DNA of 59,359 bases from Candidatus Gastranaerophilales bacterium (GTDB lineage: Bacteria > Cyanobacteriota > Vampirovibrionia > Gastranaerophilales > Gastranaerophilaceae). Positions within the stretch are counted from its first letter, which is position 1. Each line of letters starts with the position of its first letter. The translations under genes were made by a program, and so were the position numbers. The stretch spans positions 1 to 59,359 of the forward strand of contig CALVEB010000013.1 in the NCBI GenBank assembly GCA_944326465.1, read 5' to 3'. Under the pieces are notes generated by a model. It searched no databases, had not been told where the DNA came from, and saw nothing but the letters and a program-made list of their open reading frames with translations. Positions 53,447-59,359 of the stretch are shown one piece after another.

Positions 53447-53752
53447 ATGCCCGTCCGTGCAAGATTTTTTGTGTGGCAGGTGCTAAATACAGCACTTTTT
53501 AAAGCAAAATTACAGCAAAAATATAAGAGAGAAAATGTTGTAATGGTTGGATTTGGGGTTGTTATATTAGCCGTATGGTGTAGGTGAAAACACCTAGACG
53601 AAAACATGTATGAATTTAATGAGGATGCCCCAAACTGGAAGGTAGAATGGGCACGCAATCTACAAGAACGACATATGCTAACAAATTATTATACAATAAC
53701 AGAGCTTTCAATTCCTATACAAAAATGGTTAACATATATAGAATTAGATTAA
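53447..53752 (+). pseudogene. Small reading frame interrupted by one in-frame TGA
   Basis: An ATG at 53447 opens 46 codons with a basic segment and a hydrophobic helix (VVMVGFGVVILAVW). After one TGA (53585-53587) the same frame continues with KHLDENMYEFNEDAPNWK... for about 54 more codons to a TAA at 53750. An ATG at 53606 could start the second half as a 48-aa ORF. The TGA sits in a 6-bp hairpin TAGGTG-AAAA-CACCTA. It could be a decayed gene, two tiny genes, or recoding; chance is not excluded. The rest of the gap 53347-53814 holds only AT-rich DNA and a GTGCT/AGCAC hairpin with a T run near 53472. Confidence 0.25.
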
Positions 53753-53814
53753 CTTATAATAACAAGAAATTTAATTTTACTTTTAACTCAATTTTTTGTG
53801 ATTTTTGTTCATCT

Positions 53815-54168
53815 TTATCTTGTGTGAAAAAAGTTTCCGAAGTATAAAAATGAAAAAATAATTATTAATTGTGTAATTATGGGAATTATAGTATTTATAT
53901 TTGCCACTTGAGTGTTACGAAAATGTTCTAAAATTTTTTTGAGAGCGGTTATTAACAAATATAATATGCCCACATAAACTAACGACAAAATTGTAATATT
54001 ACAAATTATAGTGAAAACATCCCTAAAACTTGAAATTTCTGTTGGCCAAGTAAAAGATATAAGGAAAATATATATCATCAATCCGAAGGTACACCATAAA
54101 AATATAAATAATGACTGTAATATTATTGATAAAAAACGTATGTATATTATAATTCTTGACATTTTCAT
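53815..54168 (-). CDS. Small multi-span membrane protein, third of a tandem family
   Basis: The 117-aa protein has about four hydrophobic helices. It shares with its two upstream neighbours an N-terminal LQ-x6-W motif (here ILQSLFIFLW) and a similar helix pattern and length. No function is known to me. Its ribosome site is weak. The three genes follow one another at 9-13 bp and look like a duplication series. Confidence 0.7.
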   Translation of the reverse strand: MKMSRIIIYIRFLSIILQSLFIFLWCTFGLMIYIFLISFTWPTEISSFRDVFTIICNITILSLVYVGILYLLITALKKILEHFRNTQVANINTIIPIITQLIIIFSFLYFGNFFHTR

Positions 54169-54177
54169 AGACTTTTT

Positions 54178-54501
54178 CTAGTGGAGTAAAATTAAAAACA
54201 AAAGATAATAACAAATCTGTATAGCAACACAAATTTTTAACTTTTTATAATCATCAGGATTAACAGGAATATGTTTGTAATATTTAATAAGATTTTCAGC
54301 TACAAACATTCCGGTCTTTAATCCTAATATATAAAAAACACATACACATATAATTAATAAAAGGTTTAAAATAATATTCTCCTGCATAAAGAATAATATT
54401 CCTGCCAAAAGCACGAACCAGGCTATAGAAACCCATATAAATAAAAAACTAAATTGCAGAATGGTTAGCAACCAAATTGATATTTTTTTTATATGTGTCA
54501 T
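54178..54501 (-). CDS. Small multi-span membrane protein, second of a tandem family
   Basis: This 107-aa, three- to four-helix protein carries ILQFSFLFIW at the position of the shared LQ-x6-W motif. Its loop (YYKHIPVNPDDYKKLK) between the last helices matches the YYRQNISLSADKKN loop of the first copy in position. An AGAGG ribosome site precedes the ATG. Function unknown; a membrane-stress, transport-accessory or phage/toxin-immunity role is only speculation. Confidence 0.7.
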   Translation of the reverse strand: MTHIKKISIWLLTILQFSFLFIWVSIAWFVLLAGILFFMQENIILNLLLIICVCVFYILGLKTGMFVAENLIKYYKHIPVNPDDYKKLKICVAIQICYYLLFLILLH

Positions 54502-54514
54502 AAAATATTACCTC

Positions 54515-54862
54515 TTAGCGCTCCAGCATTGTATGCCAAAATGTATAAAACGCAGCCAATAATACAAATATAGTTAGAAATACGATTATTGAGATTATTA
54601 TATTTTTTTTGTCAGCAGACAAGCTAATATTTTGCCGGTAATATACCAGTCCCTTTTTGACAAAATTTAACAACAGGTAATATGCATAAAAATACAAAAA
54701 AGATAATACTGCAGCCCAAAATATTGCAGAAATATCAAACGGCCATATCAATTCTTTAAACATTATTATATAAAAATATAGCCCTGCCGTGCTCCAAAGT
54801 AAAAGTACAAGGCTTTGTAAGTAGAATATTGCAAGCGAAAATATTTTGTCAAAGTTAATCAT
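54515..54862 (-). CDS. Small multi-span membrane protein, first of a tandem family
   Basis: The 115-aa protein begins MINFDKIFSLAIFYLQSLVLLLW and has about four hydrophobic helices; WPFDISAIFW matches WPTEISSFRD of the third copy in position. AAGGA lies upstream of the ATG. It is the promoter-proximal gene of the triplet. The gap to metK (54863-55155) is AT-rich and holds the metK promoter. Confidence 0.7.
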   Translation of the reverse strand: MINFDKIFSLAIFYLQSLVLLLWSTAGLYFYIIMFKELIWPFDISAIFWAAVLSFLYFYAYYLLLNFVKKGLVYYRQNISLSADKKNIIISIIVFLTIFVLLAAFYTFWHTMLER

Positions 54863-55054
54863 AACAGATATATCCTTAATTCAGTATATTTTAATAATAT
54901 ATCTATATAAATTAAAAGTCAACATCTTAATTCACAATAATTCTAACAAAACTTATACAAAATACAATTAGCCGGATGGCTATGTACAGAAAATAGATAA
55001 TTCAATGATATTTAACCGATAATCACGCAGGTTTTAATAATTGTTCACACATTA

Positions 55055-55082
55055 TTTGATTTTGAAAATTCTTTGTTATAAA
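55055..55082 (+). promoter_or_regulatory. metK promoter
   Basis: A TTTGAT/TTGATT element at 55055-55061 and a TG-extended TATAAA (55077-55082) precede metK. Spacing is 15-16 nt. Confidence 0.5.
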
Positions 55083-55097
55083 CTGTCAGTTAATGAT

Positions 55098-55134
55098 GTG
55101 GCCGGGTTGGAATTAAAAAACTTACCGGCCGGTA
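55098..55134 (+). other. Hairpin in the metK leader
   Basis: GGCCGG pairs with CCGGCC across a loop of about 20 nt in the roughly 70-nt leader, before AAGGAG. It does not match the SAM-I, SAM-II or SMK riboswitch patterns I know, so it may be a simple stability element or an unknown regulator. Confidence 0.35.
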
Positions 55135-55161
55135 CAAAAACAAATTAAGGAGAAATTGGAA

Positions 55162-56454
55162 ATGACACCAAGAAATTTTTTGTTCACTTCTGAATCAGTA
55201 ACAGAAGGCCACCCCGACAAAGTTTGCGATCAGATCTCTGACGCGATTTTGGATGAATTTTTGACAAAATACCCGCAGGCAAGAGTCGCTGCGGAAACAA
55301 CCGTTACTACAGGTATGGCGCTTGTATGCGGTGAAATTACAGCCGATTGTTATGTGGATATTCCTGCTGTGGTTAGAAATACCATAAAAAATATAGGTTA
55401 CGTCGGCACAAGCGGCGGCGGATTTGATTATAAAACATGTGCTGTTTTGACAAGTATTGATGAACAGTCTTGTGATATCGCAGGCGGCGTTAATAAAGCG
55501 CTCGAATCTCGTTCTGATAATGCTGATACATCTGTTTCAGAAACAGAAAACATAGGTGCTGGCGATCAAGGTATTATGTTTGGTTACGCTTGTAACGAAA
55601 CACCTGAATTAATGCCGTTGCCAATTAGTCTTGCACACAAATTATCACACAGATTGGCTCAAGTAAGAAAACAGGGAATCTTAAATTACCTCAGACCGGA
55701 TGGCAAATCTCAGGTTACTGTTGAATATGTTGACGGCAAACCTGCAAGAATTGACACTGTGTTAATTTCAACGCAACACGACCCTGAAATTAACGGTGAA
55801 TGCGATAATCAAAAGGTTCAGGATATCATAAGACGCGATATTATCGCTTATGTTATTGATGAAGTTTTTGCACACGAAACAATAAAACTTGATGATACAA
55901 CAAAAATTCTGGTTAACCCTTCAGGACGTTTTGTAGTAGGCGGCCCTCAAGGTGATGCAGGATTAACAGGACGCAAAATCATCGTTGACACTTACGGCGG
56001 TTATTCACGTCACGGCGGCGGTGCTTTCTCAGGCAAAGATCCGACAAAAGTAGACCGTTCAGCAGCATACGCGGCAAGATATGTTGCTAAAAATATCGTA
56101 GCGGCAGGTCTGGCTGAAAAATGCGAAATAGAACTTGCTTATGCTATCGGTGTTGCCGAACCTGTATCAATCATGGTTGACACATTCGGCACAGGTAAAA
56201 TTTCAGATGATGAAATTTCTACACTGGTTTCAAAAACTTTTGATTTAAGACCGGCTGCAATCATCAATCAGTTTGACCTTCGCGGTTTGCCGGCTAAAAA
56301 TGGCGGTAAATTCTACCAGTTATTAGCTGCTTACGGTCACATGGGAAGAACTGACATCGATGTTCCGTGGGAAAGAACAGATAAGGCTGACTATTTAAAG
56401 TCACAAGTCTGCAATTGTGGATGTGATAAAGTAGCCTGCACTTGTTCTAAATAG
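55162..56454 (+). CDS. metK: S-adenosylmethionine synthase with Cys-rich tail
   Basis: MetK makes SAM from methionine and ATP. The 430-aa protein has [25 protein letters not shown], the P-loop-like [15 protein letters not shown] and [14 protein letters not shown]. The start at 55162 is 9 nt after AAGGAG; a TTG at 55156 is too close. It is longer than typical enzymes (about 385-400 aa) because of a tail ending [16 protein letters not shown] with five cysteines at 417-428, which looks like a metal- or redox-sensitive addition. A strong terminator follows. Confidence 0.96.
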   Translation: MTPRNFLFTSESVTEGHPDKVCDQISDAILDEFLTKYPQARVAAETTVTTGMALVCGEITADCYVDIPAVVRNTIKNIGYVGTSGGGFDYKTCAVLTSIDEQSCDIAGGVNKALESRSDNADTSVSETENIGAGDQGIMFGYACNETPELMPLPISLAHKLSHRLAQVRKQGILNYLRPDGKSQVTVEYVDGKPARIDTVLISTQHDPEINGECDNQKVQDIIRRDIIAYVIDEVFAHETIKLDDTTKILVNPSGRFVVGGPQGDAGLTGRKIIVDTYGGYSRHGGGAFSGKDPTKVDRSAAYAARYVAKNIVAAGLAEKCEIELAYAIGVAEPVSIMVDTFGTGKISDDEISTLVSKTFDLRPAAIINQFDLRGLPAKNGGKFYQLLAAYGHMGRTDIDVPWERTDKADYLKSQVCNCGCDKVACTCSK

Positions 56455-56480
56455 TTTCCTCAGAACTTGAAATTATCAAA

Positions 56481-56505
56481 AGAGAGCCGCAAGGCTCTCT
56501 TTTTA
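56481..56505. terminator. Bidirectional terminator after metK
   Basis: AGAGAGCC-GCAA-GGCTCTCT is a perfect 8-bp stem with a GCAA tetraloop, flanked by A and T runs between convergent genes. Confidence 0.9.
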
Positions 56506-56519
56506 TCTTAATGATTTGC

Positions 56520-57746
56520 TTATTGCGGAACAACAGGGCCGTTGTAGCTTCTGTACAATGCCATAACTTCCGGTGAATATTTAGCCCCGTTCATTAATCC
56601 TGCGTATACTTCCGCTACAAATTCCATAGGCTCGGTTTTTGCGTATGAAGAAATCTCTGATGCAATTTTTTGCTTAAATGTGTTGGCTTTAAACTCAGGA
56701 TTACACTGTTTTAAGGCTGTAAATGATGTTGTCCTGAAATGCCTGAAATGACCGTATTCATGGTATATTACATGAAATTTGTTGTTTGTAACTGATTTTT
56801 GCGGCTCAATATATGCTTTGATACCTTTTGCCTGCAGCCTGTCTATTATATTGTAAAATTCTTCGTGCTGCGCGTTTTTATCCAATTTTGAGATTTGCGC
56901 AAGTGATTTAAATTCACGGCTGTTCAAATATTTTTTGTATTTTGGATTATTATAAATTTCTTCTATTAATTGCATAGGATTTTGACGCAATATGTTGTTT
57001 GGAGCTAATAATGCATTGATTTCGTGGTATAACTCGCGGCTTTCTGTTACGTCAAAAGCATCCGGATTTCGTTTGAATGACTGAATATGTGCGGCAACTT
57101 GACGCTGGAATTTCGGGTCTATAAATGCAACCTGTGAAAAATCACCCTTAATAGCTTTTTTATACCAGTTTGCAAGAGTTTTTTTGTTATCAGCCGGTGT
57201 GTTATCGATTTTATTCAGCAATCTTTGTAAAAGCATTTTTTTGTTATCCGGTGAAATTGCAAGAGTATCGTATTCTTTGTTGTAATAGGCATCACCTATA
57301 ATATTTTTACTCATATCTTTTATTACATTTGCCGGCATTGGAGCCTGACCTTTGTATTTGTTATAAATATTTGTTAATCCTTCATTTACCCAGTTGGCAA
57401 GTTCAAGATCGCCTTGAAGGTTGAAGTTTTTTATTCCTAACTTTGTCCGTGCATAATTTATAGCTTCACTCATTGTTTTTGCTTTTGTGAATTCAAGCTG
57501 CTGCGGACGCTGTGAAGGTTTGGTTTGATATTGCGGTGTTTGAACCCGTTGTGTTTGATTTTGATTAATATCAAGTTCAGGATACAGACTGACCGCGCGT
57601 TGCGGAGCCGGCCCGAATATGGATTGGCTTTGCATTTGCGGCAGATAAAATGCTGTAAACGAAGAATTTGAATAAATAAAATTATTCATGTTTCGTATCC
57701 AGTTAAATTTCAAATCAAAATTTTCCCAATAATTTCCCCAATACAT
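56520..57746 (-). CDS. Lineage-specific protein with an HEYGH zincin motif
   Basis: I do not recognise this 408-aa protein as a named family. It has a Gln/Pro-rich, probably disordered N-terminus (40-85), a helical centre, and a C-terminal domain with VIYHEYGHFRHF (HExxH at 329-333). TEPMEFVAEVYAGLMNG follows about 45 residues later and supplies Glu375 or Glu379 as a possible third zinc ligand, the layout of gluzincin-like metallopeptidases. No signal peptide. The ATG at 57746 follows AGGGG; a second ATG is at residue 20. It could be a self-acting or effector protease. Confidence 0.7.
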   Translation of the reverse strand: MYWGNYWENFDLKFNWIRNMNNFIYSNSSFTAFYLPQMQSQSIFGPAPQRAVSLYPELDINQNQTQRVQTPQYQTKPSQRPQQLEFTKAKTMSEAINYARTKLGIKNFNLQGDLELANWVNEGLTNIYNKYKGQAPMPANVIKDMSKNIIGDAYYNKEYDTLAISPDNKKMLLQRLLNKIDNTPADNKKTLANWYKKAIKGDFSQVAFIDPKFQRQVAAHIQSFKRNPDAFDVTESRELYHEINALLAPNNILRQNPMQLIEEIYNNPKYKKYLNSREFKSLAQISKLDKNAQHEEFYNIIDRLQAKGIKAYIEPQKSVTNNKFHVIYHEYGHFRHFRTTSFTALKQCNPEFKANTFKQKIASEISSYAKTEPMEFVAEVYAGLMNGAKYSPEVMALYRSYNGPVVPQ

Positions 57747-57810
57747 ATAAAATATCCCCTGTATTATATATAAAGTATTTTGTGTGGAAAAAATTGCCTA
57801 TTTTGTAAAT

Positions 57811-58932
57811 TTATTTTTCAAAATCAAATAGTGGCTTTTCTTTGTGTTTTTTCATCATATAAGCGCTTATTATAGCAGTAATCGGAACACAGACCAGAAT
57901 AGCTATACTTCCGACGAGCGCGGATGTTATTTCTGTTGCAACCTGATTGAGATTAAAGAATTTATTCAAATCAATGTTATTAGCCAGTAAAACCAGAGGA
58001 AGAGCACTGCCTAAATATACGAGGATTAGAGTGTTTGACATAGTACCGATGACATCGCGGCCGACATTCATTCCTGACTTAAACAGTTCACGAATGCCGA
58101 GAGATGAATCAGTATCGTGAATTTCATTTATTGTACTTGCAATAGAAACACCTGTATCCATAAGCGCGCCTAAAGCCGCGATAATTATAGAGCCGGCGAG
58201 AACTCCCGTGAAATTCAAATCAGGTCTGGCTGTGTATAAAAACATACTTTCTTCACCTGCAAAACCTGTAAGATGTGTAATCTTGATTGTTAATATTGCA
58301 AGCAGGGCAGAAACAATAAGACTTGCGACAGTACCCAGGATTGCTGCCGTGCTTTTGGAGTTAAATCCTCCCACAAGATATATGGTTATGACCGTTGAGA
58401 GTATCCCGACAAGTGAAGCCGCAATGATAGGCGAGCAGCCGTTCAGAACTAAAGGCATTAAGACGTAAAATATCAATGCAACTGTTGCCGCGATTGAAAT
58501 CAGACTGTTTAATCCTTTCTTTTTGCCGATTATTAAAACGAGTATTGCAAACAAACCAAAGGTGAAATACATTGCATTGTCACGCTTGATATCAGCGATG
58601 AATATATCAACATCATCAACCGTGATAACATCATCGGATACCGGCTCAAAGTGTAGGATTACTTTGTCGCCTTTTTCGAGTTGTATATCGTACGCCGGAT
58701 TACCTGTAATCATGTTATCAACAATTCTTTCTGCGCCCTTGAATTCTCCTGTCAGAACTTTTACGGTGACTTCCTGTTTAACATTTTGATCACCTTGCTT
58801 GAGTCCTGATATATCGACATAGTTTATATTTTCAACAACACCGGTTTCAGACGGAAGAACTTTTTGTTCCGCGGCAAAAGATAATTGATATATCCCCAGA
58901 ATTAAAAAAAGTGCGATTAAGAATTTTTTCAT
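57811..58932 (-). CDS. YibE/F-like membrane protein
   Basis: The 373-aa protein has a signal peptide (1-20), a beta-rich extracytoplasmic domain (about 22-110) with KVLTGEFKGAERIV and KGDKVILHFE, and about seven to eight transmembrane helices with GKKKGLNSLISI, ALGALMDTGVSIASTINEI and GRDVIGTMSNTLILVYLGSALP, the YibE/F pattern. The family function is unknown. The start follows AGGAGGA. It stands alone between the zincin-like gene and a copy of the composite repeat. Confidence 0.92.
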   Translation of the reverse strand: MKKFLIALFLILGIYQLSFAAEQKVLPSETGVVENINYVDISGLKQGDQNVKQEVTVKVLTGEFKGAERIVDNMITGNPAYDIQLEKGDKVILHFEPVSDDVITVDDVDIFIADIKRDNAMYFTFGLFAILVLIIGKKKGLNSLISIAATVALIFYVLMPLVLNGCSPIIAASLVGILSTVITIYLVGGFNSKSTAAILGTVASLIVSALLAILTIKITHLTGFAGEESMFLYTARPDLNFTGVLAGSIIIAALGALMDTGVSIASTINEIHDTDSSLGIRELFKSGMNVGRDVIGTMSNTLILVYLGSALPLVLLANNIDLNKFFNLNQVATEITSALVGSIAILVCVPITAIISAYMMKKHKEKPLFDFEK

Positions 58933-59049
58933 TAGCGTCCTCCTCTTATGAGGATAAGTTTAACATAAAAAATTAATCAGAGAAAATAAATATCCTTTCC
59001 TACAAAAATACTGTACACCCACTAAAGGCAGACACAGTCTGGTGGACAC

Positions 59050-59306
59050 AGTCCACTCTTACATATTAGGCACCCGTTAAAGTCCAATGGAGCCCGTCAC
59101 ATATACCTCTCCGAGGGGGAGGTCGAAATTCTGTGAGCATAGCGAACTAGAATTTCGGGTGGGGGTCAATTGTGTGGATTCAACGAACCAACCCCCACCC
59201 GAAACACTAAAACTCACTTACGTTCGTTAAGTGTTTCTGCCCTCCCCCTCGGAGATGGCAAAGTGGCGACTCACCAATGCCTTTCCGTCATACCGCAGCG
59301 GGAATG
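59050..59306. repeat. Composite multi-hairpin dispersed repeat, copy B
   Basis: This copy matches copy A at about 25891-26147 almost base for base in its flanks, including the outer arms (59109-59122 and 59241-59254) and the terminal CACTTA/TAAGTG hairpin. Between the arms it differs: GAAATTCT/AGAATTTC forms an extra hairpin and CGGGTGGGGGT pairs with ACCCCCACCCG over 11 bp. The last bases of the window (59310-59359) hold AT-rich DNA and nothing recognisable. Confidence 0.8.
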
Positions 59307-59359
59307 TGTGCGGTTCACGTTAATTGACACCTTGCGGTATCTCAAATATAATTATAAAA

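Noticed and set aside
53347-53500. CIRCE-type heat-shock operator before clpB
   Set aside because: Only a partial GTGCTAA...AGCAC hairpin is present, not the TTAGCACTC-N9-GAGTGCTAA repeat.
53413-53658. 81-codon minus-strand ORF upstream of clpB
   Set aside because: No ribosome site and no domain; the plus-strand frame there looks more natural, though also doubtful.
54863-55155. Known SAM riboswitch before metK
   Set aside because: No match to SAM-I, SAM-II or SMK patterns could be traced by eye.

Overview
The window looks like a chromosomal segment of a low-GC, fermentative, non-photosynthetic relative of the cyanobacteria, most likely Candidatus Melainabacteria/Vampirovibrionia, order Gastranaerophilales. 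This placement is inference from gene content. The prepilin with an AFTLAEVLITL start, the long protein starting MGLSASQARLLS, the DUF2993 and GerMN proteins and the cyanobacterial-type GshB all fit. So does an anaerobic redox set: [FeFe]-hydrogenases, EtfAB and both Nfn transhydrogenase subunits. No rRNA, tRNA, CRISPR array, transposase or photosynthesis gene was seen.

Layout. 1-540: promoter-driven chimeric ORF inside a repeat-rich stretch. 541-6835: glnA, divergent nfnB/gltD-like gene, an exported protein, mutS2. 6900-15520: M20 peptidase, two plsC paralogues, a large phosphohexomutase, SulP transporter, metF, deoC, aroH. 15.6-25.9 kb: a lineage-specific 638-aa protein, lytic transglycosylase, YjbQ, obg, tsaD, a kinase-like protein, gshB, MBL hydrolase, ribD. 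25.9-28.2 kb: a mosaic of GC-rich repeats next to a prepilin-like gene with a C-type-lectin-like tail and a divergent XRE regulator. 28.3-37.3 kb: gap, DUF378, the operon nfnA-Cys-rich ORF-etfB-etfA, a 5'-nucleotidase, a possible cysteine protease, a TOPRIM protein. 37.3-43.8 kb: purB, then a five-gene hydrogenase cluster. 43.9-59.4 kb: GGDEF/HD-GYP protein, NhaD-type transporter, rbfA-truB-DUF2993-GerMN-HicB-like run, clpB, three related small membrane proteins, metK, a zincin-like protein, YibE/F, and a second copy of the composite repeat.

How the genes work together. The hydrogenase cluster encodes two thioredoxin-like [2Fe-2S] proteins, an [FeFe]-hydrogenase-like protein with a PAS-like segment that lacks the proton-transfer cysteine (sensory type), a SpoIIE-type phosphatase and a catalytic group B-type [FeFe]-hydrogenase. 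It reads as H2 production joined to an H2- or redox-sensing phosphatase pathway. EtfAB and NfnAB would link NADH, NADPH and ferredoxin pools, although the two Nfn subunits lie about 29 kb apart.

Most notable signals. (1) The prepilin-like gene ends in a C-type-lectin-like stretch rich in N/Y/S/D/G with shifted codon use, followed at once by a perfect 14-bp-arm hairpin; this resembles the variable region of a diversity-generating retroelement target. (2) A phosphatase-linked sensory hydrogenase sits behind a leader made of GTTCACAG-type repeats. (3) At least eight genes have a -10 hexamer exactly 6 (once 7) nt before the start codon, implying leaderless mRNAs. (4) A composite multi-hairpin repeat occurs twice with a variable inner loop. 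(5) Several lineage-specific proteins carry kinase-, papain- or zincin-like motifs.
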